Assembly (NCBI GenBank): GCA_029565675.1
Contig: JAKQNP010000002.1
Coordinates: forward strand, 124,001 to 188,000
Source: a bacterium
Lineage (GTDB): Bacteria; Zhuqueibacterota; Zhuqueibacteria; Residuimicrobiales; Oceaniaggregativiventaceae
Length of the DNA: 64,000 nt
Direction: 5' to 3'
Part shown: positions 9,099-18,763 of the stretch, one piece after another
Layout: the number at the start of each line of letters is the position of its first letter
How positions within the stretch are numbered: the first letter of the stretch is position 1
Made by a program: the position numbers and the translations under genes
Notes under the pieces: generated by a model
Database searches by the model: none
What the model saw: only the letters and a program-made list of their open reading frames with translations
Told to the model about the DNA's origin: nothing

Positions 9099-9920
9099 AT
9101 GCCGACACGCATCACACCTATGGATGTCAAAGCTTTTGCGAGTCACGAAATTTATCGCAAAGGTGAGCAGATCTATGAAAATCAACTGGTGAAACATCGT
9201 TTCATGACCCACTATGGTTTGCATGCGACAGTTCGCGGTGAAGGCAACTATCGCGTCGAAATGATTGTCGATGGTGAACAGCTTTTCGGCCGCTGCAATT
9301 GTCGAGCTGGCAGCGGACCTTGCGAACATCAGGTGGCGACGTTGTTGGCTTGGCTCAATGAATCAGCAACCTTTATCAGCTACCAGGACTTGCGCAAGGC
9401 GATACGCAACAAAGACAAGAACGCGCTGATCGATATTCTGCTCAATTTGATCGAGATTTTTCCGGAATTGAGCCAATTTTTTATCACTGCCCCGGGGGTG
9501 GATCTGACGCGCTCGGTGCGCGAGGAAGTGGCGGATATTTTTGATTTGCCTTTGTCGCAAAAAATTGATCCCAACGAGGTGATGAAGCCTTGTCAGATTC
9601 TTCTGGTGCGGGCAAAGTTTTTGCGCAATGAAGGAAATTGGCATTTGGCCCGCACAATGCTCTTTGAGATTCTCAATCGCAGTTTGGCGTTGATCGAAAG
9701 AGAACAGACGACACGGCCGTTTCGAGAAAATTTCCTTATCGAGCTGGCGGATGATTTTGAGGATTTAGGCCTGAATGATCCGGATTTCGAACAACATCGG
9801 GAAGATATCAAGCGCGAAACATTGGAACTCTTGGATCATGATTCGGCAGAACTGGAAGGTGTTTTCCTCGACAGGCTGAAAAAACAATTGGGGTTGATTC
9901 AAAACGAGGGACAGGTATGA
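9099..9920 (+). CDS. SWIM zinc-finger protein
   Basis: A 273-residue protein with an N-terminal SWIM domain. The zinc ligands fit CxCxnCxH: C66, C68, C75 and H77 ('CNCRAGSGPCEH'). This domain usually binds nucleic acid or protein partners. The remaining 190 residues are largely helical and charged with no catalytic motif visible. Bacterial SWIM proteins are often linked to SNF2-type helicases, but no such gene is next to it here. The stop overlaps the start of the Ldh-family gene by 4 bp (ATGA), so the two are translationally coupled; I infer no functional link from that alone. Confidence 0.8.
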   Translation: MPTRITPMDVKAFASHEIYRKGEQIYENQLVKHRFMTHYGLHATVRGEGNYRVEMIVDGEQLFGRCNCRAGSGPCEHQVATLLAWLNESATFISYQDLRKAIRNKDKNALIDILLNLIEIFPELSQFFITAPGVDLTRSVREEVADIFDLPLSQKIDPNEVMKPCQILLVRAKFLRNEGNWHLARTMLFEILNRSLALIEREQTTRPFRENFLIELADDFEDLGLNDPDFEQHREDIKRETLELLDHDSAELEGVFLDRLKKQLGLIQNEGQV

Positions 9921-11017
9921 ACACAATCCGGGTTTCTGTTGATTTTCTTTGCGATTTTATGGACAAGGCTTTTGCACAGGTCGGAGTGCCCGATGATGAT
10001 CGCCGGATCATTATCGATGTTCTCATACGAGCCGATTTGCGCGGCATCGAATCGCATGGGATTGGACGCCTGAAGATGTATGTCGACCGCATCCGCCAGG
10101 GCATTCTGATGCCCAAAACCGAGCTGAAGATCGTTCGCCAATCCGCCGGAAGTGCGGTGATCGACGGCGGTCATGGCATGGGGCAGGTCATCGCCTATCG
10201 AGCGATGGAGCTTGCCATCGATAAGGCGCGGCAAGTGGGCATCGCTGCAGTCGCGGTGCGCAACAGTTCGCACTTTGGCATTGCCGGTTACTATCCGATC
10301 ATGGCGGTTAAGCAGAATATGGCTGGATTGGCTTTCACCAACGCCCGGCCTTCGATTCCGCCGACCTTCAGCGGTGAGCCGATGATGGGAACCAACCCCA
10401 TCGCCTTTGCCGTGCCTACAGATGAAGAATGCCCCTTTGTGCTCGATATGGCCACATCGATTATCCAGCGCGGCAAGATCGAAGTCTATGAACGGGAAGG
10501 CAAAACCGTGCCCGAAGGTTGGGTGACAGACGACCAGGGAGCGGAGATCTCGGATCCCGGCGAGGTGTTGCGGCTTATGGGCTTGCGAAAAGCCTCTTTG
10601 CTGCCCCTTGGTGGAGCTGGAGAGAGCCATTCCGGTTACAAAGGTTATGGCTTGGCGATGATGGTGGAAATATTTTCCTCCCTCTTTGCCGGCGGTGCTT
10701 TTGGCCAAGCCCTCTCCGGTTTGAATGAGGATGGCAAAGCCATTCCGCACCAGCTCGGCCATTTTTTTATCGCTATCGACATCTCCCATTTTATCGCCGT
10801 TGAAGAGTTCAAAAAACTGGCGGGAGATCTCGTGCGATCCATGCGCACCGCGCAAAAGCTGCCCGGAGAGAAACGGATTTATACTGCCGGAGAAAAAGAA
10901 TTCGAGAATGAAAAACGAATTCCGATCGATGGAGTTCCGCTGAACACGGTGATGCAAAAGACTCTGCACAAGATGGCTGATGAACTCCGCCTGGATGTGC
11001 AATTTCCGTTTTCTTGA
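9917..11017 (+). CDS. Ldh family (malate/L-lactate/ureidoglycolate-type) NAD(P)-dependent dehydrogenase
   Basis: A 366-residue cytoplasmic oxidoreductase of the YlbC/MdhA/ComC fold, which is unrelated to classic LDH. Landmarks are 'DLRGIESHGIGRL' near residue 40, where the catalytic His sits (H47), 'GGHGMGQVIAYRAM' near 85, 'VRNSSHFGIAGYY' near 114-126, the 'NARPSIPPTFSGEPMMGTNP' stretch near 137 and 'GYKGYGLAMMVEI' near 240. Length is normal for the family. Substrates in this family include malate, L-lactate, sulfolactate, ureidoglycolate and 2,3-diketogulonate; which one applies here cannot be told. It overlaps the SWIM gene by 4 bp and converges on the phosphorylase gene with a 23 bp gap. 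Confidence 0.88.
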   Translation: MNTIRVSVDFLCDFMDKAFAQVGVPDDDRRIIIDVLIRADLRGIESHGIGRLKMYVDRIRQGILMPKTELKIVRQSAGSAVIDGGHGMGQVIAYRAMELAIDKARQVGIAAVAVRNSSHFGIAGYYPIMAVKQNMAGLAFTNARPSIPPTFSGEPMMGTNPIAFAVPTDEECPFVLDMATSIIQRGKIEVYEREGKTVPEGWVTDDQGAEISDPGEVLRLMGLRKASLLPLGGAGESHSGYKGYGLAMMVEIFSSLFAGGAFGQALSGLNEDGKAIPHQLGHFFIAIDISHFIAVEEFKKLAGDLVRSMRTAQKLPGEKRIYTAGEKEFENEKRIPIDGVPLNTVMQKTLHKMADELRLDVQFPFS

Positions 11018-11040
11018 GCCAACTCCGAGCGGTCGCCCCT

Positions 11041-12348
11041 TTAATGGTTGGTGATTTCTTCGATGATCAGGGGAGGAGGCTCGACCGCTTGTGACGCGAT
11101 GCGGAATACCGACTGCAGTTCAACCGCGACATCGTGGACCGACGGACGATCCGAATAGAGTTGTGCCAGGCGATCGCCTTTTTGAATACGATCGCCTATT
11201 TTTTTATCGAGCACGATTCCGGCTTTATAATCGATCGCGTCTTCGAGAAACTCTCGCCCTCCACCCAATCGCACAACCGCCTGCCCCAGAGTTCGCGCAT
11301 TCAATTCAGCCAGATGTCCACTTTCTTGGGCGAAAATGGGGATTTCGTAGCGACTCTGGGGGTAGAGTCCCGGATTGTCAAGCAATCGGCAATCACCGCC
11401 CTGAGCTTTTACCAGCCGTTTGAAACGATCGAAAGCTGCACCGCTGTCGATCTTTTGCTTGAGAACACCGACGCCGGCTTCGATCTCTGGCAGCAAGCCC
11501 GCCAGGCGCAGCATATGCGCCCCCAAATGCAAGGTGACCAGCAGCAGATCCCGTGGCCCTTCCCCTTGCAATGTCTGGATCGCTTCCCGAGTTTCCAGCC
11601 AGTTGCCAATCGCCAATCCGAGCGGTTGATCCATGTCGGTGACGATCGCGGTTGTGTTTAGGCCGTTCGCTTTGGCAGTGGTCACCAGGCTATGTGCCAG
11701 AGCAGTTGCGGCATCGCGGTTCTGCATAAAAGCCCCATGGCCGGTTTTGATGTCGAGAACAAGGCCATCCAGATCTTCCGCCAATTTTTTGCTGAGAATG
11801 CTGGCCGTAATCAAGGGGATGGAACCAATGGTGGCGGTTGCATCTCGCAGAGCATAGATTTTTTTATCCGCCGGCACCAGTTCCTCTGTCTGGCCGATCA
11901 TGCAGACGCCCAACTCTTCGAGCTGAGCAAAGAGCTGCTCAACTGACAGTTGGGTGGAAAATCCGGCAATCGCTTCCAGTTTGTCCAGCGTACCACCGCT
12001 GTGCCCCAGGCTGCGGCCGGAAATCATCGGCACCGTGACGCCCATGGTGGCAACGAGAGGAGCCAGGATCAGCGAGACTTTATCGCCTACGCCGCCGGTG
12101 CTGTGCTTGTCGATCTTGCGGCCTGGCAGAGAATCGAGACGCAATCGATCGCCAGATACGAGCATGCTTTGGGTCAGCCAGGCGGTTTCTTCGGCGTCCA
12201 TCCCGTTCAGATAGACGGCCATCAGCCAGGCAGCCATTTGATAGTCGGGAATTCGTCCTTTGCTGAAACCGATCACGAGATAGTCGATCTCTTCACGGTT
12301 CATTTTTTGGGCGTCGCGTTTCTTGGCTATGATGTCGAGAACATTCAT
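11041..12348 (-). CDS. Pyrimidine-nucleoside / thymidine phosphorylase
   Basis: A 435-residue enzyme that splits uridine or (deoxy)thymidine with phosphate to give the base and (deoxy)ribose 1-phosphate, in pyrimidine salvage. The phosphate and substrate motifs 'KHSTGGVGDKVSL' (residues about 80) and 'SGRSLGHSGGTLDKLEAI' (about 107-124) are intact, and the C-terminal alpha/beta domain is complete ('GAGILVDKKIGD'-like region reads 'AGIVLDKKIGDRIQKGD'). Length fits both Pdp and DeoA, so I leave the symbol open. The ATG at 12348 has AGGAGAG upstream; the in-frame start at 12387 has none. It stands alone between convergent and divergent neighbours. Confidence 0.9.
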   Translation of the reverse strand: MNVLDIIAKKRDAQKMNREEIDYLVIGFSKGRIPDYQMAAWLMAVYLNGMDAEETAWLTQSMLVSGDRLRLDSLPGRKIDKHSTGGVGDKVSLILAPLVATMGVTVPMISGRSLGHSGGTLDKLEAIAGFSTQLSVEQLFAQLEELGVCMIGQTEELVPADKKIYALRDATATIGSIPLITASILSKKLAEDLDGLVLDIKTGHGAFMQNRDAATALAHSLVTTAKANGLNTTAIVTDMDQPLGLAIGNWLETREAIQTLQGEGPRDLLLVTLHLGAHMLRLAGLLPEIEAGVGVLKQKIDSGAAFDRFKRLVKAQGGDCRLLDNPGLYPQSRYEIPIFAQESGHLAELNARTLGQAVVRLGGGREFLEDAIDYKAGIVLDKKIGDRIQKGDRLAQLYSDRPSVHDVAVELQSVFRIASQAVEPPPLIIEEITNH

Positions 12349-12659
12349 GATCTCTCCTGGTTGCCGCTCAACAAACCGATTTTTCATGACATAAAATAGA
12401 AAAGAAAGGTCGCAAAGAAAAGGAAAACCTGGACTGCAGGATAAATCGTCTGCAAAACTCCCGGCTTGTGGCTATATATTGTTGAACAGCGCGGTTCGCC
12501 TCAAGGATTTCACGTTGAGAAACAGACCAGGCAAGCCAGGGCTTTTCCAGCATTTGTGGGTATTGCACCCTGTCTGGGCTGGCCGATTCATTGCGCCCTG
12601 CACATCATCGAGGCATCCACAAGTCACTCCAGCGTTAACGATTTTAACAGGAGGCGCAT
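12349..12659. other. Divergent intergenic region before the YCF48-repeat gene
   Basis: About 310 bp holding the divergent promoters of the phosphorylase and the repeat protein. A strong AGGAGG at 12649-12654 is the ribosome site of the plus-strand gene. Otherwise I see no clear promoter pair, hairpin or reading frame with family features. Confidence 0.3.
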
Positions 12660-15032
12660 GTGAAACGTTTGTCACTTCTCTTGGCCGTCATATCGCTCCT
12701 TGCTCCCGCCGTTTTTTCACAGGGTTGGTATTGGCAAAATCCGTTGCCGCAAGGGAATGCAATTTATGATCTCCAGGTCATCGATGCGGCGACCGTCGTC
12801 GCCGTCGGAGATCTCGGTGTGATTTTGCGCACCCAGGATGGCGGCAACGCCTGGAAGTTGCAGCCGAGCGATACCAGCATTGCCCTTTATGGAGTCCACT
12901 TTCCCAACGCTGATTTAGGGATGGCGGTCGGCGACAGCGGTGTGATTTTGCGCAGCGAAGATGGCGGAAAAAGTTGGCTGACACAAATCAGCAACGCCAT
13001 CGTCGCTTTGCGCGCTGTCTATATGTTCGGCCCGAGCGACGGGGTGGCGGTCGGTGATGGCGGCACGATCATCTATACCATCGACGGCGGCAATACCTGG
13101 CTGCCTGCCGCTTCAGGCACCGTGCGGGACCTGCATGCGCTGCAGGGCAACAACGCAGGCTGGCTGATGGCCGTAGGAGATTTGGGTGTGGTTCTCATCA
13201 GCAAAAACGGCGGGGAAACCTGGGAGGCGCAAACGCCGCCGACCTCAGCCAATCTTTATGATATCTTGTATTTGCAGACCAATTCCTGGATGGTGGTCGG
13301 CAGCGAGGGCAAGATTTTGCTTGGCCAGGGTGATGAAATGCTCTCCTGGTCAACCATTGTTTCGCCTACCACTCGGAATCTCAATGCGGTTGCTTACCCG
13401 GGCAGCAATTATTTCGTCATCGTCGGGGACAACGGCGTGGTGCTCAAATCGTCGGACAATGGTTCTTCCTGGGCGCAGCAGACAAATGGCGTAACCAACG
13501 ATCTGACTGCATTGGGTTTTCTCTCCCAAAACAACGGATTGGCGTTGGGCCAGGAAGGGGTCATACTCGAGACGCTGGACACCGGCACCACCTGGGCTCT
13601 CAAGAATCCTCCAAATTATATCCAATATCAGCTCAACGGCGCTTTCCTCGCCGATGCCGAACACGGTGCCGTGGTGGGCAATGACGGCTCGATATTTTTT
13701 ACCGAGGATGGCGGTTTGAACTGGACCCAACAGATCAGCTCGGTCACCAACCATTTGCAGGATGTCTTTTTTATCGACGCTCAGTTGGGTGTGGTTGTCG
13801 GCGCGGATGGCGTGATTCTGCGCATCACCAGTGGCGACCCGTTCTGGACCAAGATCAACGCCGGCACCAGCAGCCCACTTTGGGATGTGGTTTTTACCGA
13901 CGCTTCGCACGGCGTGATCGTCGGCAACGGGGTGATTTTGCGCAGCAGCGATTCGGGAGCCACGTGGCAATCTGTGGTTCCTGCGCCTACCCAAAACCTC
14001 ATGGGAGTCGATTTCGCCGATGCAGACAGTGGGTTGGCGGTCGGCTCCGGCACTGCGGTTTTGCGAACCACCGATGGCGGCGCCACCTGGCAATCCTTCG
14101 GTTTGCCCAGCTACTTCATACTGTACAGCGTCGCCCACGCTTCACCTGACATAGCGGTGGCTGTGGGAGTGGGAGGCCGGATCATCCGCTCAACAGACGG
14201 AGGTCAGAGCTGGCAACAGCTCGATTACGGCACCTATGGCGATTTGCACAAAGTGGTGTTCGTCGATGCGCAGACCGGCTTCATCGCCGGCGACAATGGC
14301 ATTTTATTGCGTTCCGATGACGGTGGCGCCACCTGGACACGACAATTCAGCCGTACCTGGGAAAACCTGCGCGCCATCGCTTTCAGCGGCACAGCAGTCG
14401 GCATCGCCGCCGGCGCAGACGGCACGATTCTGCGCACCGAAGACGGCGGCCTGCCGGTGGAACTGGTCGCCTTTCAAGCCCAATTGCTGGCGACCGGTGA
14501 AATCATGTTGACCTGGAGCACTGCCAGCGAGCAGAACAATTACGGCTTTGAGGTGCAGCGCTTTTTCAACGACAAAGCCAATCCGTGGCAAACCATCGGC
14601 TTTGTGCCGGGAAGAGGCACGACCGCCGAGCCGGCTTCTTACCGGTTTGTCGATACTTTGCCTCGCGACAACGGCATCAACGCAGCCACCTACCGCTTGA
14701 AACAAATCGATACAGACGGGGCCTTTGCTTATTCGGAAATTGCGCAAATCGATCTGTCGCCCGCGGGAATGGATTTTATGCTCGAACCCAACTATCCCAA
14801 TCCGTTCAATCCATCGACCTGCTTGCGCTATTATTTGCCAGAGGCTGCACCGGTGGTGGTGCAAATTCTCAATTTGCGCGGACAGCTGGTCGAGACGCTG
14901 GTCGAAGATCGACAGTCAGCCGGCTGGCACTCGCTGCAGTGGAACGCCGCGCCGTACAGCGCCGGCATTTACTGGTGCAGGGTGCAAACACAGAAAGCGA
15001 TCAAGGTGCAAAAGTTGCTCTACCTCAAATAG
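12660..15032 (+). CDS. Secreted YCF48/BNR-repeat protein with C-terminal FlgD-like sorting domain
   Basis: A 790-residue exported protein. It starts at GTG 12660, six bases after AGGAGG; an ATG two bases earlier runs straight into TGA and cannot be used. The signal peptide ends near 'PAVFSQ' (residue 20). Residues about 20-600 contain some fourteen repeats of about 42 residues of the type 'VGDLGVILRTQDGGNAWK', the hallmark of the YCF48/photosystem II assembly-like propeller. A beta domain follows (610-700, 'ITLTW'-like 'IMLTWSTASEQNNYGFEVQR'), and the last 85 residues ('LEPNYPNPFNPSTCLRY', then 'GIYWCRVQ') are the type found as a type IX-like sorting domain in FCB bacteria. It is probably surface-exposed or secreted; the ligand is unknown. 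A terminator follows at 15085. Confidence 0.88.
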   Translation: MKRLSLLLAVISLLAPAVFSQGWYWQNPLPQGNAIYDLQVIDAATVVAVGDLGVILRTQDGGNAWKLQPSDTSIALYGVHFPNADLGMAVGDSGVILRSEDGGKSWLTQISNAIVALRAVYMFGPSDGVAVGDGGTIIYTIDGGNTWLPAASGTVRDLHALQGNNAGWLMAVGDLGVVLISKNGGETWEAQTPPTSANLYDILYLQTNSWMVVGSEGKILLGQGDEMLSWSTIVSPTTRNLNAVAYPGSNYFVIVGDNGVVLKSSDNGSSWAQQTNGVTNDLTALGFLSQNNGLALGQEGVILETLDTGTTWALKNPPNYIQYQLNGAFLADAEHGAVVGNDGSIFFTEDGGLNWTQQISSVTNHLQDVFFIDAQLGVVVGADGVILRITSGDPFWTKINAGTSSPLWDVVFTDASHGVIVGNGVILRSSDSGATWQSVVPAPTQNLMGVDFADADSGLAVGSGTAVLRTTDGGATWQSFGLPSYFILYSVAHASPDIAVAVGVGGRIIRSTDGGQSWQQLDYGTYGDLHKVVFVDAQTGFIAGDNGILLRSDDGGATWTRQFSRTWENLRAIAFSGTAVGIAAGADGTILRTEDGGLPVELVAFQAQLLATGEIMLTWSTASEQNNYGFEVQRFFNDKANPWQTIGFVPGRGTTAEPASYRFVDTLPRDNGINAATYRLKQIDTDGAFAYSEIAQIDLSPAGMDFMLEPNYPNPFNPSTCLRYYLPEAAPVVVQILNLRGQLVETLVEDRQSAGWHSLQWNAAPYSAGIYWCRVQTQKAIKVQKLLYLK

Positions 15033-15084
15033 ATCTCTTGCCTGTGGTGTCCCATGTTGGGATACCATTGATCTTTTGCATGGA

Positions 15085-15126
15085 ATAAAAAATGGCTGCT
15101 CATAAAGATAAGCAGCCATTTTTTAT
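15085..15126. terminator. Bidirectional Rho-independent terminator
   Basis: AATGGCTGCT (15091-15100) pairs with AGCAGCCATT (15111-15120) around a 10-base loop. A-run before and T-run after make it usable in both directions, between the convergent YCF48-repeat gene and the NlpC/P60 gene. Confidence 0.9.
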
Positions 15127-15221
15127 TGTCTGCACAAGCTGGCTTGTTTCACATCCTCGATTTGCCAGGCCAGCAACACCTGCCGCAATCAGACCCCAAT
15201 ACGAGTTGTCTGTACTCTTGA

Positions 15222-16340
15222 TCAAAGGATACGTTTGACTCGCTGAAGGGAAACAACCCGATAGTCGCTAAAATTGCATGCATTTGGATCAAAGCTGTTG
15301 CAGCGAACAAATCCATCGCTGTGGATAAACCGTTTGTCACCGATATACATGCCGACATGGGTGATGCGGTCTGCAGTGCGGCCGAAAAAGAGCAGATCGC
15401 CGGGCAGCAGATTGTTATAGCTCGAGTCGATGGCAACATCAAAGCCGACCTCGACCTGCATATTGGCGTCGCGCGGCAGGGTGATGCCGTTCAGACGAAA
15501 AACGGTATGGGTAAAACCTGAACAGTCGAATCCTTTGGTCGATCGTCCGCCCCAATAATAGGGAATGCCGAGGAACTGGCTGGCGGTATGCACCAATTTT
15601 TGTGGATCTGCTTTGGATTGTTCCTGGAATGCCTGGAGATCGATCACCCCGGTTGCCGGAACGAAGGCTCGGCGATTCCCCAAAACCTCGATCTCGGTCC
15701 ATTCGCTTGCTTCCGCCAGGCGAACAAAAACCGCACCACGCACCAGATCACAAACAGGGTAGCTATCGGGTGAAGGGTTGCTATAGGCTGAACCACAATT
15801 TTTGATAAAGATGGATTTGCTTTTCTTCTCCCATGCGCTCAATTCTTCTGCTGTCATGGGGAGGATACCGTCCGTTATCGCCCAGCCGAGGTAGCCGTCG
15901 GCAAGCTGGATCAGATAAAAGAAAGACTTGTGATCGAGAATCCGGACTGTTTCTCCCATGATCCCCTGATTGATGATCTCTGCGGCAACACTCGGCTTGC
16001 GCCGCATATTGGTGGTGGAAATTTGAATGATACCGTGGCTGCGTTCGCCGATGGCAGAGTCTGGCAAAACGCGAACCCGATCGATCAAGGGAAGCGCGCT
16101 GATCTGTTTCAACCTGGCGATGAGCGAATCGTGCGCGCTGGGAATCGATGTTTCTCCGACCAAAACGATTTCATTGCCGAATCGCATGTGCACATTGAAA
16201 AGATTTAGCCGTGGCTCAGGACAGAATTCAATCCGCGTCCGGTCGATCACCTGCTGTATCTGCAGACTGTCTTGTGAAATGGAAGGTGCTGCAGTCGCCA
16301 GAATGGCCAGACAACAAAGGAAATAAACGCTGGTTTTCAC
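15222..16340 (-). CDS. NlpC/P60 cell-wall endopeptidase with SH3-like domains
   Basis: A 372-residue exported peptidase that should cut the stem peptide of peptidoglycan in the periplasm. A signal peptide ends near 'AAPSISQ' (residue 23). Two bacterial SH3-like regions precede the catalytic domain, which starts near residue 250 ('FLGIPYYWGGRSTKGFDCSG') with the nucleophile Cys in 'DCSGF', and the His in 'RITHVGMYIG'. The GTG at 16340 has AAGGAGC seven bases upstream, and this start sits exactly at the signal peptide. The ATG at 16400 would run into the Sua5 gene, whose stop is at 16363. With the GTG the two genes are 22 bp apart, so they form an operon. Confidence 0.88.
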   Translation of the reverse strand: MKTSVYFLCCLAILATAAPSISQDSLQIQQVIDRTRIEFCPEPRLNLFNVHMRFGNEIVLVGETSIPSAHDSLIARLKQISALPLIDRVRVLPDSAIGERSHGIIQISTTNMRRKPSVAAEIINQGIMGETVRILDHKSFFYLIQLADGYLGWAITDGILPMTAEELSAWEKKSKSIFIKNCGSAYSNPSPDSYPVCDLVRGAVFVRLAEASEWTEIEVLGNRRAFVPATGVIDLQAFQEQSKADPQKLVHTASQFLGIPYYWGGRSTKGFDCSGFTHTVFRLNGITLPRDANMQVEVGFDVAIDSSYNNLLPGDLLFFGRTADRITHVGMYIGDKRFIHSDGFVRCNSFDPNACNFSDYRVVSLQRVKRIL

Positions 16341-16362
16341 TTGCTGCTCCTTATCTGATGGC

Positions 16363-16971
16363 TCAATAATCGGCTTTGCCCTTGCCCTCGCGGTGGACAA
16401 CCGGCGTATCGCCGGTCAAGTCAAGGATTGTGGACGGCACGGTGCCGCCGATTCCAGAGTCGAGAAAAAGATCGATGTGATGGTAAAAAAGGTCCCATAA
16501 TACTTCCGGATCACTGATGTATTCCTGACCTGGGAGACAAGCGCTGGTGCTGATGATCGGCGTGCCGAGTTCTTTGAGCAAGCATTGGCAAACCGCATTA
16601 TTCGGTACTCGAATGCCCACAGTTCGGCGTTTTTCCAAAAGAATTTTCGGGACCTCCCGGCTCGCTTCCAGGATAAATGTATACGGCCCCGGGGTATAAT
16701 GGCGCATGAGTTTATAGGCGGGATTGGAGACGTGGGCATACCTGGCGATTTCTTTTAAATCCGGACAGATGAAGCTCAGCAGCTTGCGTTTGTCGCTGCC
16801 TTTAATTTGATAAATCCGCTGCAAGGCGCGTTTGTTGCACAGATCGCAACCCAAACCATAGACGGTATCGGTTGGGTAAATGATCAGGCCGCCTCCCTGC
16901 AGAATCTTGAGCGCTTGTTGGATAAAACGCGGTTGTGGATTATCCGGATGGATGTCCAGCCTTTCGGCCAT
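16363..16971 (-). CDS. Sua5/YciO/YrdC family protein (threonylcarbamoyl-AMP synthase-like)
   Basis: A 202-residue cytoplasmic protein of the YrdC fold, which makes L-threonylcarbamoyl-AMP from threonine, bicarbonate and ATP for the t6A37 modification of tRNA. The conserved 'YPTDTVYGLGCD' (residues about 32-43), 'IKGSDKRK' (about 56-63), 'PGPYTFIL' (about 93-100) and 'GTPIISTSA' (about 136-144) are present. It lacks the C-terminal Sua5 domain, so it is a short TsaC- or YciO-type form. The KxR/SxN sites look intact, which slightly favours an active enzyme, but YciO paralogues cannot be excluded. GGAG precedes the ATG. Confidence 0.85.
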   Translation of the reverse strand: MAERLDIHPDNPQPRFIQQALKILQGGGLIIYPTDTVYGLGCDLCNKRALQRIYQIKGSDKRKLLSFICPDLKEIARYAHVSNPAYKLMRHYTPGPYTFILEASREVPKILLEKRRTVGIRVPNNAVCQCLLKELGTPIISTSACLPGQEYISDPEVLWDLFYHHIDLFLDSGIGGTVPSTILDLTGDTPVVHREGKGKADY

Positions 16972-17407
16972 AATGCTCCTTTTCCTGCATCAAACTGCAT
17001 CGCTGTTCTATGTCCCGGCGTTGCATAAATTAAAAAGTAATCTAAATCTCGCCATTTTGCAACAGTTTTCTCTATTTTAAGGCAATGGGAAAGGGCCCCG
17101 CAACTCATTGCACAGGCGGATTCTGACTGCAACCATTGCATGCCTTATGGTGCGCTTCTCAGAAACAAGAAGCAAAAAAAGCATTGTTTTTCCTTTGTTG
17201 ATTTGCTACTTTCCACTTTTGTAAGGGAAAGACTCGCCTTGTCTATCCAGACTCATATTCGTTTCCACAGGTAATGTTCTCACTGCAACGCACGATTTAT
17301 AGAGAGCCATTTGCTGAGCTGCCTTGCTCTTTTAAGAACAATCGATCAACTCTCTTCTTCCGCCAACGCTGCGGTCTTGCCAACAACGGGGAGAATAAGG
17401 ATAAAGG
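16972..17407. promoter_or_regulatory. Divergent intergenic region upstream of the nqr operon
   Basis: A 436 bp stretch between the Sua5 start and nqrA. It must carry the promoters of both. A short inverted repeat GCTTCT/AGAAGC (17154-17173) is followed by A's, not T's, on the plus strand, so it is not a terminator for that strand. I recognise no riboswitch, RNA gene or small frame. GGATAAAGG at the end serves the nqrA start. Confidence 0.3.
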
Positions 17408-18763
17408 ATGGTCATGAAAAAGATTTCCATCAAAAGAGGATTGGATCTACCGATCAAGGGCCGGCCGATTCAAGAGATCACTGATCGCAAATCCTGCAAG
17501 CGAGTTGCGCTGCTCGGCGAGGATTATGTCGGCATGCGTCCGACTTTGCTTGTCAAGGTTGGCGACAGAGTGAAAGTGGGGCAAGCGGTTTTCAGCGATA
17601 AAAAGCTGCCGCGGGTGCTCTATACAGCTCCTGGAGCGGGTACGGTTGCAGCGATCAACCGCGGCGAAAAACGATTTTTCCTTTCTCTGGTGATCGAGCT
17701 GACCGGCGAGGCGGAAAATTCCTTTGACGCTCTGACTGCTGATGAATTGAACGGCTGGACACGCGAGCAGGTTGTCGAAAGATTGCTCGAAACCGGCGAG
17801 TGGCCGGCGTTGCGAATGCGACCGTTCAGTAAAGTTGCCAATCCTGACCAAATACCCCATTCTATTTTCATAAATCTGATGGACAGCCAGCCTTTGGCTC
17901 CTCAGATGGCAGTTGTTCTCAAAGGTCGTGAAGAGGATATCCGGTTCGGACTGGCGGCTCTCGGGAAATTGACCGACGGCAAACTCTATGTGTGTAAAGA
18001 TCCCGAAACCTTAGTTTCTATTTCCGAGAGCGAAAAGCTGCAAGTGGTCGAGTTCAGCGGTCCTCATCCGGCAGGGAATCCCGGCACTCATATCCATTTT
18101 CTCGATCCTGTCTATCGCGATAAAACTGTCTGGTGGATCCAGGCGCAGGATTTGTTGGCATTGGGGCATCTCTTTCGCCTTGGCCGTCTGGAACAGGAAC
18201 GGGTGGTGGCGTTGAGCGGAGCAGGCGTAAAAGAACCGCGGTTGATTCGCGTGCGCCGGGGTGCCGATCTGCAGGAAATTGTGCGGGATGAATTGAAAGA
18301 GGGCGATTACCGCCTGATTTCCGGCTCGGTCCTGCACGGCCGAACGGCTGTGGATGTGCGCGCTTTTCTGGGCCGGTATCACCAACAGATTTCGGTTATC
18401 CCCGAAGGTCGACAGCGAACATTTGCCGGTTGGCTCAGCCCGATGGCCGGGATCCATTCGGTTAAAAATGTGGTGTTGTCGCGATTGTTTCCCAAACGGC
18501 TTTTAGATTTGACCACTGCGATGAACGGCGGATTGCGTGCCATTGTCCCCAGCGGCAGTTATGAGAAAGTGATGCCGCTGGACATGTTGCCGACCTTTTT
18601 GCTCCGTTCCCTGGCTGTTAACGATGTCGAACAGGCGGAAAAACTCGGCTGTTTGGAGTTGGATGAAGAAGATCTGGCCCTATGCACTTATGTCTGTCCA
18701 TCGAAGATTGATCATGGCATGAATCTGCGCGAAACATTGAACCTAATCGAAAAGGAAGGCTAG
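17408..18763 (+). CDS. nqrA: Na+-translocating NADH:quinone reductase subunit A
   Basis: A 451-residue subunit that sits on the cytoplasmic face of the Nqr complex and is involved in quinone binding. The N-terminal '[13 protein letters not shown]' and '[17 protein letters not shown]' with '[16 protein letters not shown]' are the standard NqrA signature, and the length matches the family (about 445-450). The start could be 17408 or the second ATG at 17414; AAAGGA suits both. It is the first gene of an intact nqrABCDEF operon and overlaps nqrB by 1 bp (TAGTG). Confidence 0.97.
   Translation: MVMKKISIKRGLDLPIKGRPIQEITDRKSCKRVALLGEDYVGMRPTLLVKVGDRVKVGQAVFSDKKLPRVLYTAPGAGTVAAINRGEKRFFLSLVIELTGEAENSFDALTADELNGWTREQVVERLLETGEWPALRMRPFSKVANPDQIPHSIFINLMDSQPLAPQMAVVLKGREEDIRFGLAALGKLTDGKLYVCKDPETLVSISESEKLQVVEFSGPHPAGNPGTHIHFLDPVYRDKTVWWIQAQDLLALGHLFRLGRLEQERVVALSGAGVKEPRLIRVRRGADLQEIVRDELKEGDYRLISGSVLHGRTAVDVRAFLGRYHQQISVIPEGRQRTFAGWLSPMAGIHSVKNVVLSRLFPKRLLDLTTAMNGGLRAIVPSGSYEKVMPLDMLPTFLLRSLAVNDVEQAEKLGCLELDEEDLALCTYVCPSKIDHGMNLRETLNLIEKEG

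Noticed and set aside
9899-11002. A 367-codon open frame on the minus strand
   Set aside because: It is fully antisense to the Ldh-family dehydrogenase, has no family features and no ribosome site.
13350-14138. A 262-codon open frame on the minus strand
   Set aside because: It mirrors the YCF48 repeats of the plus-strand gene; the apparent repeats are a by-product.
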